Positions 16,570 to 25,000 of a stretch of DNA of 55,050 bases are shown here, one piece after another. Origin of the DNA: a virus. Each line of letters starts with the position of its first letter. Within the stretch, counting starts at the first letter, position 1. Where the stretch lies: the IMG/VR virus record IMGVR_UViG_3300025137_005047, positions 1-55,050 of that record; one strand, 5' to 3'. Made by a program: the position numbers and the translations under genes. Under the pieces are notes generated by a model that did not search any database, was not told where the DNA came from, and saw nothing but the letters and a program-made list of their open reading frames with translations.

Positions 16570-17160
16570 ATGGCAGACATGAAGAACGCAAAACCAACAC
16601 CACCAACACCACCTAAACAACCAGGTATGTTGATGTGGGAAACAGGAGTGCATTACTTCGCTGATCCTTTTACAATGGAATCGACAAAACCAGTCGTACA
16701 ATGGATTATTGAAAAGAATTTAGCACCCGATAGTGAAAGACCTAAAGAGTTAACATTAATTATTAATAGTCCAGGTGGCGATGTTCATGCCGCATTTGCT
16801 CTTATTGATACAATGAAAGCAAGTGGTATTCCTATTAAAACAGTAGGATTAGGAATTATTGCAAGTTGTGGTATACTTACATTTATGGCAGGGACAAAAG
16901 GAAAACGTATCCTAACACCAAATACAAGTATTTTATCACATCAATATAGTTGGGGATCAGGCGGAAAAGAACACGAACTTTTTGCTCGTGTTAGAGAGTT
17001 TGAATTATCAAGCGAACGTATGGTTGAACACTATAAAAAATGTACAGGTATGACAGAGAAGAAAATTAGAGAGGTATTATTACCAGCAAAAGATGTTTGG
17101 CTTTCTGCCAAAGAAGCAGTCAAATATGGTATTGCAGATAAAATTAAAGAGGTATATTAA
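16570..17160 (+). CDS. clpP: ClpP-like serine protease
   Basis: Phage homologue of the ClpP peptidase. With ATG 16570 as start (preceded by GGAGAG four bases upstream; earlier in-frame ATGs at 16546 and 16558 have no such site) the catalytic triad is Ser99 (IIASCG), His124 (SILSHQ) and Asp175 (PAKDVWLS), all in family context. The segment NSPGGDVHAAFALIDTM is the usual oxyanion-loop region. A Pro-rich N-terminal tail (PTPPTPPKQPG) replaces the normal axial loops, so docking to ClpA/ClpX may differ. It overlaps the next gene by one base. It may mix with host ClpP or process phage proteins. Confidence 0.88.
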   Translation: MADMKNAKPTPPTPPKQPGMLMWETGVHYFADPFTMESTKPVVQWIIEKNLAPDSERPKELTLIINSPGGDVHAAFALIDTMKASGIPIKTVGLGIIASCGILTFMAGTKGKRILTPNTSILSHQYSWGSGGKEHELFARVREFELSSERMVEHYKKCTGMTEKKIREVLLPAKDVWLSAKEAVKYGIADKIKEVY

Positions 17161-17660
17161 TGCAGATACTTACATTAGAAAATAAAACTTTTGTAATGAA
17201 CGACCTTCCGGAGGAAGTAGATGATTTAAGATTTGCAGTTTTAGATAATAGCAATCCTAAAGAACCTGATTACTTTTTTATTCCTCTTATTTTTCTTCAA
17301 AGTTTCAATGCTCCAGCACTTGTATTAAAGATAGGAGAGCATACAATTAGAATGCCAAGAGATTGGCAATTACTAATCGGTGAAGCAGAAGTAGGAGATT
17401 TAGAAGTTGTTCCGTTAACAAGTTTAAATGATAGAGGCTTTAATGCATTTACGTTTAATCCACGTGGCGACTTCCGTCCTGAGTTTTATCCTGTAGAAAT
17501 TGTAGACGTTTACCAAGAAGTTAAATGGTATTTTCCAAAACTTAAACCTGGGCATCTATTAGCAGTACCTTTATGTGAAGGTGAAAACCCACCTTGTGTT
17601 TATTTTGTAGAAGATATAAGTAGAACTTCGGAAGTAGTTGATGTCTCAAAAGTCTGGTAA
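17160..17660 (+). CDS. Hypothetical protein
   Basis: A 166-residue, beta-rich acidic protein immediately after clpP (TAATG overlap). It has several Pro-containing loops (FTFNPRGDFRPEFYP, KLKPGHLLAVPLCEG) and no catalytic motif I can name. It overlaps the next gene by 20 nt. The tight linkage to clpP is the only clue to its role. Confidence 0.55.
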   Translation: MQILTLENKTFVMNDLPEEVDDLRFAVLDNSNPKEPDYFFIPLIFLQSFNAPALVLKIGEHTIRMPRDWQLLIGEAEVGDLEVVPLTSLNDRGFNAFTFNPRGDFRPEFYPVEIVDVYQEVKWYFPKLKPGHLLAVPLCEGENPPCVYFVEDISRTSEVVDVSKVW

Positions 17661-17910
17661 ATTAATTGTTAAAAAGAACGCATACGAATACAGTCTTAAA
17701 CTGAATGCCCAAGACGAAGAACATTGGCTTGAAACACAGAGACCGTTAATTGAAAATGTAGTAGGATTTTTTAATGATAGACAACTAGTTAATAAAGGTG
17801 TAACTGTTAAAATTGACTGGGATCCAGATAATAACAGATGGTATCATATACAATTTGAAAGCATTGATGACGCAAACTTATTTGAAATTACATTTGCAGA
17901 ATACTTATAA
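17641..17910 (+). CDS. Hypothetical protein
   Basis: An 89-residue protein starting at ATG 17641 (a TTG three bases earlier is less likely) inside the preceding gene. The C-terminal half, VKIDWDPDNNRWYHIQFESIDDANLFEITFAE, suggests a small alpha/beta fold. Unknown function; in line with replication genes downstream. Confidence 0.55.
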   Translation: MSQKSGKLIVKKNAYEYSLKLNAQDEEHWLETQRPLIENVVGFFNDRQLVNKGVTVKIDWDPDNNRWYHIQFESIDDANLFEITFAEYL

Positions 17911-17927
17911 AGGTGTTATAATAAACT

Positions 17928-18395
17928 ATGGCTAGTAAATTACCGCTTAATAGAATACTTGGTGCAATGGATCGTAAACAAAAAGACTTTTACGATACAT
18001 TAACTGATGAGGAGAAGAAGGCTTTTAGTGCCTTTCTTATGAATCGTTATGCGAGTAGTGTTAAAGGTAATTCATCATTACAAGAATGGTGGCTAATTGC
18101 AACAAACAAAAGAGTTAATACAAACTTTTTTGATTTAACTAAACACCCAAAACTACAGTGGTTATTATTAACAACTGCTAGTCCTGGAATGGGTACTGCA
18201 TTTCATGAATGGATACCGGGTGGAAAAAAGAAAAATGCAGTAAATAACAAAATACTAAAAACACTGAAAACATTGTATCCATTTGCAAAAGAAGACGAAC
18301 TTGAACTTATGGCAACTATGAATACTAAAGCAGATGTTAAGAAATACTTAATTGCTTTAGGGTATGATGATAAACAGATAAAAGAATTAATATAA
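17928..18395 (+). CDS. Possible clamp loader small subunit (gp62-like)
   Basis: A 155-residue helical protein. The pattern MDRKQKDFYDTLTDEEKKAFSAFLMNRY, then LQEWW, then LTTASPGMG, and a helical end with DDKQIKEL, resembles proteins annotated as clamp loader small subunit (gp62) in marine T4-like phages; the second half loosely follows T4 gp62 (187 aa). gp44 and gp45 are not in the window, so the synteny argument is weak. Treat the function as a suggestion. Confidence 0.4.
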   Translation: MASKLPLNRILGAMDRKQKDFYDTLTDEEKKAFSAFLMNRYASSVKGNSSLQEWWLIATNKRVNTNFFDLTKHPKLQWLLLTTASPGMGTAFHEWIPGGKKKNAVNNKILKTLKTLYPFAKEDELELMATMNTKADVKKYLIALGYDDKQIKELI

Positions 18396-18919
18396 TGAAA
18401 ACTATCGATTGTGAATTATTTTTAATGTGGCCCGCAGGAGCAGGAGGCAACTTTTTACAATCTTTATGGACTTGGGGAAGTATAGAAGATATTCCTATCG
18501 ATAATAACATAAACTTATTTGATGCTTCACCTTTTAAAAGTGTAGCACAGATTGATAACTTAAATGATATTCACAGTGTAGAAAGTTCAACTTTAATTAG
18601 TACTCATAATCCAGATGATTTTTATCTAACTAATTATGAGTTTAAATGTAAAGAAGCATGGGCAATAACAATTAACGATTTGAAAACTTGGAAATATGTA
18701 TGCAATCTTAAAGACTTTAAACGTTATGGACAGCCAACTAATAGAGGAACTAAATCACAATTAAATAGATATACATCTAATATGAATAAAGTTGCAAATT
18801 TAATTGACAATTTGCAGATAATAGATTATAATGAGATATTCGTAAATAAAACTATATTTCCAAAATGGAGTAAGAGTATTGAACAATACCATAAAAAGAA
18901 TTTAATGTTATGGACGTAA
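18395..18919 (+). CDS. P-loop sulfotransferase-like protein, WPAGAGGNF motif
   Basis: A 174-residue protein opening with the strand-loop LFLMWPAGAGGNFLQSLW (residues 8-25), similar to the proteins at 2362-3003 and 3000-3683. The conserved Gly-rich loop has Asn where Walker A has Lys. The remainder (ALTINDLKTWKYVCN-type helices and an IIDYNEIF segment) is also like the 3000-3683 protein. Overlaps: TAATG at the start, a few bases at the end. Function unknown, sulfotransferase-like at best. Confidence 0.4.
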   Translation: MKTIDCELFLMWPAGAGGNFLQSLWTWGSIEDIPIDNNINLFDASPFKSVAQIDNLNDIHSVESSTLISTHNPDDFYLTNYEFKCKEAWAITINDLKTWKYVCNLKDFKRYGQPTNRGTKSQLNRYTSNMNKVANLIDNLQIIDYNEIFVNKTIFPKWSKSIEQYHKKNLMLWT

Positions 18920-18921
18920 TT

Positions 18922-19644
18922 ATGGCTATAGCAAAGCAAACTAGAGAAAATTACAAGCCGGGTAATAAACCTTTTGTGTGCAAGTATTGTGAAAGAGGTT
19001 TTAGTAGAGAAAAAACATTACTACACCATGTTTGTGAACAAAAACGCAGATGGCAACAAGAAAAAGATAAAGGAGTACAATTAGGACTTCAAGCATATTT
19101 ACGTTTTTATGAAGTTACACAAGGCGGTGATAAAGCAAAAAAGACATATGGCGATTTTGTAAATAGCCAATATTATAATGCCTTTGTTAAATTTGGTAAA
19201 CATATGGTTAGTATAAGTTGTATTAATACATCGGCTTTTATAAACTATGTTATTAATAATAATGTTAAGTTAGATCAATGGTGTCAAGATAAACATTACC
19301 AAGCATATTTAGAACATCATCTTAGAACTGAAACATGGCAAGATGCTATTGCAAGAAGTTTAAAAACTATGGAAAGTTGGGCAGATGAGAATGGTGTACA
19401 TTTACACACTTACTTCTTTGCTTGTAACCCAAACAAAATTTGTAGCCATATTGTTAATGGCAGAGTTAGTAGTTGGGTTATATTTAATTGTGATACAGGT
19501 GTTAACTTTTTAAGTAAACTTAATCCAGAACAATTACAAATTATTTACAGTTACATTGATCCAGACTTTTGGAGAAGATATTTTGTAAAGTTTCATCAAG
19601 AAACGGCAATAGTAAAAGACGCACTAAAAGAGGCAAAATTATGA
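18922..19644 (+). CDS. 59: gp59-like helicase loader with N-terminal zinc finger
   Basis: Residues about 12-36 hold a C2H2-like finger (FVCKYCERGFSREKTLLHHVC). The rest is a two-domain helical protein. Its C-terminal block KICSHIVNGRVSSWVIFNCDTGVNFLSKL matches by eye the T4 gp59 segment around SSYIFKLLQSNIISFETFILLDSFLNII, and the total length (240) is close to T4 gp59 (217). It would load the gp41 helicase encoded 3 kb downstream. T4 gp59 has no zinc finger, so that is an added element. ATG 18922 was preferred; ATG 18910 is also possible. Confidence 0.5.
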   Translation: MAIAKQTRENYKPGNKPFVCKYCERGFSREKTLLHHVCEQKRRWQQEKDKGVQLGLQAYLRFYEVTQGGDKAKKTYGDFVNSQYYNAFVKFGKHMVSISCINTSAFINYVINNNVKLDQWCQDKHYQAYLEHHLRTETWQDAIARSLKTMESWADENGVHLHTYFFACNPNKICSHIVNGRVSSWVIFNCDTGVNFLSKLNPEQLQIIYSYIDPDFWRRYFVKFHQETAIVKDALKEAKL

Positions 19645-20222
19645 GTCACAGATTACCAGACATCGATATAGATTTTGGAGACAGAGAACGTGCATTAAGT
19701 GTGATGCCCGGTGTAACGGCGTCTATAAGCGAACACGGGGTCACTAAAAAGCATAATACAGGAGTATACTATACAAAGATTCCTGTTGATCCAGTTACTG
19801 GTATGAGTACGTTAGATTATAAAATAGCAGAAGATAGAGGTTACTTTAAATTAGATTTACTTAATGTAGCAGTGTATCAAAAAGTAAAAGACGAAGAACA
19901 TTTAAATAGATTAATTAAGCAAGAACCGTTATGGGAACTGCTTTGGAAAAGTAAAGAATTTTGTGAACAAGTTATCCATGTTGGTAACTATCACGAACTA
20001 ATTAAAAAGATGAAACCTGATAGTATACCTAGAATGGCAATGCTATTAAGTATCATAAGACCAGGTAAAGCAAAACTACAAGGTAAGTCCTGGAAAGAAG
20101 TATCGGAAGATGTTTGGAAAAAGCCAGAAGGAGATGCATATTACTTTAAAAAAGCCCATGCAGTTGCATATGCTCATTTAGTATCTATACACATAAATTT
20201 ACTATGCGAGGATTATAAATAA
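19641..20222 (+). CDS. Miniature DnaE-like protein (DNA polymerase III alpha palm remnant)
   Basis: A 193-residue protein that follows the active-site order of bacterial replicative polymerase DnaE (about 1,160 aa). [13 protein letters not shown] (5-17) matches the PDFDVDF motif with both metal-binding Asp (D9, D11). HNTGVYY matches the HAAGVVI block. [14 protein letters not shown] (68-81) matches the KFDFLGL motif with the third Asp (D72). [25 protein letters not shown] matches the MKPDxFxDxIALIALYRPGP block, and [15 protein letters not shown] (169-183) the FNKSHAAAYGLVSY block. The PHP, most of the fingers, and the C-terminal domains are absent. It may be a small nucleotidyltransferase or a decoy. 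It follows gp59 with a 4 nt overlap and starts at ATG 19641. Confidence 0.7.
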   Translation: MSHRLPDIDIDFGDRERALSVMPGVTASISEHGVTKKHNTGVYYTKIPVDPVTGMSTLDYKIAEDRGYFKLDLLNVAVYQKVKDEEHLNRLIKQEPLWELLWKSKEFCEQVIHVGNYHELIKKMKPDSIPRMAMLLSIIRPGKAKLQGKSWKEVSEDVWKKPEGDAYYFKKAHAVAYAHLVSIHINLLCEDYK

Positions 20223-20226
20223 ATTT

Positions 20227-20586
20227 ATGACATATCTCGTAGATGACAAATGTATCAAATGTAGATTTACTGACTGTGTAGAAGTTTGTCCTGTGGACTG
20301 TTTTTACCTTGGAGAAAATTCTATAGCAATTAACCCAGACGAATGTATTGACTGTGGAGTATGTGAACCAGAGTGTCCAGCAGGTGCCATTAGAGCAGAT
20401 AGTGACTTTGAAGATACTGAACTAGCATACTGGATGAAAATTAATACAGATATGTCTGAAAAGTGGCCCAACATAACAGAAAAAATTGATCAACTAGAAG
20501 ATGCTGATAAGTTTAATCCAAAAGAAAATCCAGATGTTGGTGATAAGAGAGAAGAATTAAGTTTAGAACCTGGTGAAGTAGATTAA
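20227..20586 (+). CDS. fdxA: 7Fe/8Fe ferredoxin (FdxA type)
   Basis: Small electron carrier of the FdxA type common in alphaproteobacteria. The two cluster sites are clear: [17 protein letters not shown] (C9 to C25) and [12 protein letters not shown] (C40 to C50). The first site, with an expanded CxxCxxxxC spacing, usually holds a [3Fe-4S] and the second a [4Fe-4S] cluster. The 119-residue length and the acidic C-terminal extension match the family. It could feed electrons to the phage oxygenases (43164, 1434) or to a host enzyme; no reductase is visible. Confidence 0.85.
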   Translation: MTYLVDDKCIKCRFTDCVEVCPVDCFYLGENSIAINPDECIDCGVCEPECPAGAIRADSDFEDTELAYWMKINTDMSEKWPNITEKIDQLEDADKFNPKENPDVGDKREELSLEPGEVD

Positions 20587-20957
20587 TCTACTCTTTTAAC
20601 CAATTGTATACTTCTACGTTTTGTTCTTTTTTTAGATAGTTCGTTTAAACTTACTTGAGGACCGGCTAAAACATTACAGTCTTTACTAACAAAAGTTGTT
20701 AGATATGGTCTGAACATAAACCATTCTTCTTTAAGAAATATGTTAATTGGAATCATTCTATTTGATTCCCACCACCAACTTTCTGCAGAAGTTAAAAACT
20801 GTTTTTTAAGTTCTATGTCTTGAATTTTTTCATAATCATAGAAACTGGTACAATGGGAATCACGGTTTTGTATGATACCGATATATTCCTTCTGACCATA
20901 GTTTATATGGCTTAAAAAGGGGTATTCTTTAAGTAGTTTTTCTAATAGCTCGTCCAT
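20583..20957 (-). CDS. Hypothetical protein on the minus strand
   Basis: A 124-residue protein starting at the ATG at 20957 (downstream of an AAAGAGA-type site; the longer frame to 20996 has no such site). It is rich in aromatic residues ([25 protein letters not shown]) and ends in a basic tail ([14 protein letters not shown]). It is convergent with, and overlaps by 4 nt, the ferredoxin gene. Unknown function. Confidence 0.5.
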   Translation of the reverse strand: MDELLEKLLKEYPFLSHINYGQKEYIGIIQNRDSHCTSFYDYEKIQDIELKKQFLTSAESWWWESNRMIPINIFLKEEWFMFRPYLTTFVSKDCNVLAGPQVSLNELSKKRTKRRSIQLVKRVD

Positions 20958-20970
20958 AGGTCTCTTTTTA

Positions 20971-20979
20971 TATAAATAC
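20971..20979 (+). promoter_or_regulatory. T4-like late promoter, TATAAATAC
   Basis: TATAAATAC 25 bases before the start of a predicted virion gene at 21004. It matches the T4 late -10 element (TATAAATA), which needs the gp55/gp33/gp45 machinery rather than a -35 box, and no -35 is visible here. Confidence 0.6.
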
Positions 20980-21003
20980 AATGTATGTGGAAACAAAAAT
21001 ACT

Positions 21004-21786
21004 ATGCAAAAATTATTTGGATATTTAACAAATCAGAACTTATCAGTTGTATACTCCCCAGATGCAACTGTGGAAAATAGGAATAAAAAAGTGTACTCAC
21101 GTCCCTTAAAAGCATATAGAGGAATTAAAAACACTCTACAACTACAACTGAAAGATTCAGATCAAAAACCCGTTGTCATTACTGGCAAAACTTTTGTTTT
21201 TAATATTTTAAATCCTTCTACATATGTAGTTATCCTTTCTAAAACCGGCACCATATCAAATGCGAATCTAGGTAAGGTCAATTTTGAATTATCTGATTCT
21301 GATTTAAGAAACACTGATGCAAATATGTATACTTACAGTGTACACGAATTAAATGCAGATAGTACAAGAACTATAGTATTTGGTGGAGACAATTACGACG
21401 CTGGTGGTACTATTGAAATAATTGATGGCGTTTATAATGAGTTCAGAAAATCTGCAGAATTAAAAATTTTATCAGATGTAGTTGGAACAGGTACAGAAAC
21501 AACAAGGTATACTAGTGCCGCTAACGCATATCCAGAATTAAATCAAAATAAAGCACTTCATACGGCTCAATACTATCTAGACGGTTATACAGGAACAATT
21601 ACAGTTGAAGGAACCATGGATCCAGTAACAGATATACTAAATGCTAACTTTTTCGATGTTACTTCTAATACATATACGTCTAAAACAGGCAATGAATACG
21701 CGACTTTTAGCGGTGTCTTTACTGCAATTAGAATAAAAGACAAAAAAACCTTCGGAACCTTAACAAAAGTCTTGTATCGTTCGTAG
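21004..21786 (+). CDS. Predicted virion/baseplate-upper-like structural protein
   Basis: A 260-residue, beta-strand-rich, Thr/Ser/Asn-rich protein with no catalytic motif. Residues about 35-115 look like an immunoglobulin-type domain of the BppU class (LKDSDQKPVVITGKTFVFNIL ... NLGKVNFELSDSDL). A second beta domain follows. The late promoter in front supports a virion role. It lies alone among replication genes. Confidence 0.5.
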   Translation: MQKLFGYLTNQNLSVVYSPDATVENRNKKVYSRPLKAYRGIKNTLQLQLKDSDQKPVVITGKTFVFNILNPSTYVVILSKTGTISNANLGKVNFELSDSDLRNTDANMYTYSVHELNADSTRTIVFGGDNYDAGGTIEIIDGVYNEFRKSAELKILSDVVGTGTETTRYTSAANAYPELNQNKALHTAQYYLDGYTGTITVEGTMDPVTDILNANFFDVTSNTYTSKTGNEYATFSGVFTAIRIKDKKTFGTLTKVLYRS

Positions 21787-21800
21787 TTTTGTGCTATAAT
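21772..21800 (+). promoter_or_regulatory. Promoter for primase, extended -10 with inverted repeat
   Basis: TATAAT at 21795-21800 preceded by TGC (extended -10); -35 is weak (TTGTAT at 21772-21777, 17 bp spacer). The -10 sits inside GTGCT-ATAATA-AGCAC, a perfect inverted repeat, so a repressor or melting effect at the promoter is possible. Confidence 0.5.
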
Positions 21801-21807
21801 AAGCACT

Positions 21808-22818
21808 ATGCAAAATATAATTTACGAAACAATTACAGGTTTACTACCTTCTAGAAAGAAAACTAGTCCTAGTGGCTGGGTAAGTTTTAGTGGCCCGTGT
21901 TGTGTACACAATGGTGAGTCTCAAGATAAAAGAGGCAGAGCAGGAATAACAGGCGCCGGAGATGGTGTTGTAAGTTATCACTGTTTTAATTGTGGATTTA
22001 AAACACATTGGAAACCTGGATGGCATCTTACATACAAAGTAAGAAAACTTTTAGAATGGTTAGGTGCTGACGAACGTACTATTAAAGGTTTGCAGATTGA
22101 AGCATTACGATTAAAAGAGTATGCACAAGAACAAGGTGAAGTCGAAGAATACGAAGAAGTAGAATTTAAAGAAGAAACTTTTCCTACAGATTCAGAGACA
22201 CTAATACATTGGATTCATAATCCAGGTAAACATGAAGTACAAATTGCGGCAGTGGCAGAGTATGCCATTGCAAGAGGACTAGAAAATAATTTACATGAAT
22301 TAAGATGGTCACCGAGTAGAGCTGGAAATTTAAATCAACGATTGATTATTCCGTTTTTTTATAAAAAGAAATTTGTTGGTTATACTGCAAGAGCAATTAA
22401 TAATAACATACAACCTAAATATATGAACCATATGCAACCGGGTTATGTGTATAATATTGATGAACAAAACAAGGACAGAAAGATAACAATAGTTACAGAA
22501 GGTCCAATTGATGCTTTAAAAATTGGCGGTGTTGGAATAAACAGTAATATGATTAACGATACTCAAGCGGATTTACTTGACTCTTTAGGAAAAGATGTTA
22601 TAGTAATACCAGACCAAGACAATGCAGGAAGTAAAGTAATTGATACTGCATTAGAATATGGGTGGAGTGTTGCATTTCCGGATTGGGAAAATAATGTTAA
22701 AGATGTTAGTGATGCAGTTGACAAATATGGAAAGTTATATGCATTATGGAGTATTATAAACACTGCACAAAGTAGTAAAATAAAAATCGAACTTATGAGG
22801 AAGAAACTTGGCAACTGA
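21808..22818 (+). CDS. 61: DNA primase (gp61-like)
   Basis: Makes RNA primers for lagging-strand synthesis with helicase gp41, encoded next. The N-terminal zinc-binding domain has Cys31/32, His34 and C59-x-x-C62 (YHCFNCGFKTHW). The TOPRIM domain shows TEGPIDALKIGG (about 232-243) and the VIPDQDNAGSK block (about 269-279). Length 336 matches T4 gp61 (342). It overlaps the helicase gene by 11 nt, as expected of a coupled primosome operon. Confidence 0.88.
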   Translation: MQNIIYETITGLLPSRKKTSPSGWVSFSGPCCVHNGESQDKRGRAGITGAGDGVVSYHCFNCGFKTHWKPGWHLTYKVRKLLEWLGADERTIKGLQIEALRLKEYAQEQGEVEEYEEVEFKEETFPTDSETLIHWIHNPGKHEVQIAAVAEYAIARGLENNLHELRWSPSRAGNLNQRLIIPFFYKKKFVGYTARAINNNIQPKYMNHMQPGYVYNIDEQNKDRKITIVTEGPIDALKIGGVGINSNMINDTQADLLDSLGKDVIVIPDQDNAGSKVIDTALEYGWSVAFPDWENNVKDVSDAVDKYGKLYALWSIINTAQSSKIKIELMRKKLGN

Positions 22819-24202
22819 ATATACAATAGACCTACAAAGATTATTCTTAGAAATGATGCTTAATGATGCGGAATCTTATGTCCGTGTGCAAAACATCTTT
22901 AATAGTGAAAATTTTGATAAGAGTCTTAAAGAGTCGGCGAAGTTTATTGAAAAACATACAGCCGAATATAGTACAATGCCTACAATAGATCAGGTAAATG
23001 CGTCTACAGGCAGTAAACTTAAACCAGTTAAAGAAATTAACGATGGTCATTATGAATGGTTTATGGCTGAATTTGAATCGTTTACTAGGAGACAAGAACT
23101 AGAACGTGCAATTTTAAAAAGTGCAGACTTATTAGAAAAAGGTACATATGATCCTGTAGAGAAATTGATTAAAGACGCAGTACAAATAAGTTTAACAAAA
23201 GACTTAGGTATAGAGTATTGGGAAGATCCTAGAGCAAGACTTATGGCTCTTAAAGATAACAATGGACAAGTAAGCACAGGTTGGCCCGCATTAGATAGAA
23301 AGTTATTTGGTGGATTCAACAGAGGCGAACTTAATATCTTTGCAGGTGGTAGTGGGTCTGGTAAGAGTTTGTTTATGCAGAATCTAGCAGTTAACTGGAC
23401 TATGGCAGGACTTAATGGCGTATATCTAACACTTGAATTAAGTGAAGGGTTATGTGCTATGCGACTAGATAGTATGGTTACTGATATTCCAAGTAAAGAT
23501 ATCTTTAAAGATTTAGATACTTTAGAAATGAAAATTGGAATGACTGGTAAAAAAGCAGGAAGTTTGCGAATTAAATATATGCCAGCACAAAGTAATATTA
23601 ACGACATTAGAGCATACATAAAAGAACTACAAATAAAAATTGGTAAAAGATTAGACTATATCTGTGTTGATTATCTAGACTTGTTAATGCCAGTTAGTGC
23701 AAAAGTTAGTCCTAATGATCAATTTATTAAAGACAAGTATGTTAGTGAAGAACTGCGTAATCTTGCAAAAGAGATGGACTTTATTATGGTAACTGCTTCG
23801 CAGTTAAACAGAGCGGCAGTTGAAGAAATTGAATTTGACCATTCTCATATTGCAGGTGGTATTAGTAAAATTAATACTGCTGACAATGTTATTGGTATTT
23901 TTACTAGTAGAGCTATGCGTGAACGTGGTAGATATCAAATACAATTTATGAAAACAAGAAGTAGTAGTGGTGTAGGTATGAAAGTAGACTTAGAGTTTGA
24001 TAATAACAGTCTGCGTATTAGAGACCTAGGTGATGAAGCAGAAACTGAATACAAGAAGACTGAAAATAGAAGTAATGATGTAATGAATAAGATTAAAGCA
24101 TCTTCAGAATTTAAGCCAGCAGACGAACAACCTGAAAAGGTAGTCCGTGCTGACGTTCAGTCGCATAAACTAAATGATATGCTTAAGAACTTAAAAACTT
24201 AA
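22808..24202 (+). CDS. 41: Replicative DNA helicase (gp41, DnaB family)
   Basis: Hexameric 5'-3' helicase of the phage fork. Walker A is AGGSGSGKS (about 179-187). Walker B lies in YICVDYLDLL, the SQLNR motif near 338 and an arginine-finger region (FMKTRSSSG) complete the RecA-like core. The start is TTG at 22808 behind GAGGAAG, overlapping the primase end. The 464-residue length matches T4 gp41 (475). Its 3' end overlaps the convergent lipase gene by 20 nt. Confidence 0.9.
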   Translation: MATEYTIDLQRLFLEMMLNDAESYVRVQNIFNSENFDKSLKESAKFIEKHTAEYSTMPTIDQVNASTGSKLKPVKEINDGHYEWFMAEFESFTRRQELERAILKSADLLEKGTYDPVEKLIKDAVQISLTKDLGIEYWEDPRARLMALKDNNGQVSTGWPALDRKLFGGFNRGELNIFAGGSGSGKSLFMQNLAVNWTMAGLNGVYLTLELSEGLCAMRLDSMVTDIPSKDIFKDLDTLEMKIGMTGKKAGSLRIKYMPAQSNINDIRAYIKELQIKIGKRLDYICVDYLDLLMPVSAKVSPNDQFIKDKYVSEELRNLAKEMDFIMVTASQLNRAAVEEIEFDHSHIAGGISKINTADNVIGIFTSRAMRERGRYQIQFMKTRSSSGVGMKVDLEFDNNSLRIRDLGDEAETEYKKTENRSNDVMNKIKASSEFKPADEQPEKVVRADVQSHKLNDMLKNLKT

Positions 24203-24956
24203 TTTTAGGGTGTACTTTATTAGATATCTTAAAACTTTTATCTAATTTTGAATGGTAGTCACTAACACTGTGGTCAAACACACCATCAAAGAATTGTAAT
24301 TTTTTCCAAGCAGACCATCTTCCTCTAAATCTGTCTTTTATACGTTGCCATGTACTTAATCCGTTACGAACGTTTCCGTAATGATTTAAATAATGCATTT
24401 TACCGTAGTGTCTAAAACCAAATAAAGCAGGTGGTACTCTCGTTACAGTATCGTTATTATTAACCCAACGACAATGTTTAAATTTAAGGCTTGATATGAA
24501 CTTTTTATTACCAACACGTGGAGAACCATATGTATATAAACACATATTTTCAAACTTGTCTTGTAGTCTTGCGGCACAGATAGTTGCCATTGCGGCACCT
24601 AAACTATGACCAGATATAGTACATTCTTTTCCTTCATGTTTGGCTACAAATTCTTGTATTTTGGGCCAAAGTTTTTCAATTTCGTCGTAAAATCCGCTAT
24701 GTACTCTTCCAGCAACATCGCTCTTATTTTTCCATGTTTTAAGATCAGCAATTATATCACTGGGTTGACTTGGTTCTGTTCCCCTAAAAACAATCGTAAT
24801 AAGGTCCTTATTGGCGAGCAAATATGCTTGAGCTCCATCAATATTCAAAAAATCAACGTTTTTGTACCCTATTTTTTTAAAAGATGCTTCTAGAATTGGA
24901 GTCAGATTCTTATATGCAAGTGCTGAAAGCATGGCATGATGTGAATCGTAGTTCAT
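24183..24956 (-). CDS. Class 3 lipase-like alpha/beta hydrolase
   Basis: A 257-residue lipase_3 family hydrolase. The nucleophile elbow is TISGHSLGAAMAT with Ser118. Upstream, ITIVFRGTEPSQ carries the oxyanion-hole Arg-Gly-Thr typical of the family, and LYTYGSPRVGN is the conserved strand before the catalytic Asp (NNDTVTRVPP); a C-terminal His is available (HYLNHYG). No signal peptide. It is on the opposite strand with its own late-type element, suggesting late expression, possibly for membrane disruption at lysis or a virion role. Confidence 0.8.
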   Translation of the reverse strand: MNYDSHHAMLSALAYKNLTPILEASFKKIGYKNVDFLNIDGAQAYLLANKDLITIVFRGTEPSQPSDIIADLKTWKNKSDVAGRVHSGFYDEIEKLWPKIQEFVAKHEGKECTISGHSLGAAMATICAARLQDKFENMCLYTYGSPRVGNKKFISSLKFKHCRWVNNNDTVTRVPPALFGFRHYGKMHYLNHYGNVRNGLSTWQRIKDRFRGRWSAWKKLQFFDGVFDHSVSDYHSKLDKSFKISNKVHPKIKFLSS

Positions 24957-24992
24957 ATTTTAATCCCCTATTAATAGTTAGTATTGTAATAT

Positions 24993-25000
24993 GTATTTAA
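24993..25000 (-). promoter_or_regulatory. Putative late promoter for the lipase
   Basis: TTAAATAC on the minus strand, 37 bases before the lipase ATG. A possible + strand counterpart TAAATAAAT at 25011-25019 precedes the gene at 25046, so this short gap may hold divergent late promoters. Both are weaker matches than TATAAATAC. Confidence 0.4.

Noticed and set aside
17928-18395. gp33 late-transcription coactivator
   Set aside because: No resemblance to T4 gp33; the pattern fits gp62-like proteins better, though weakly.
23050-23619. Long minus-strand frame inside the gp41 gene
   Set aside because: Antisense shadow of a strongly conserved helicase with no start signals.
24606-24893. + strand frame opposite the lipase
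   Set aside because: Phe/Tyr-rich shadow of the lipase gene without a ribosome-binding site.
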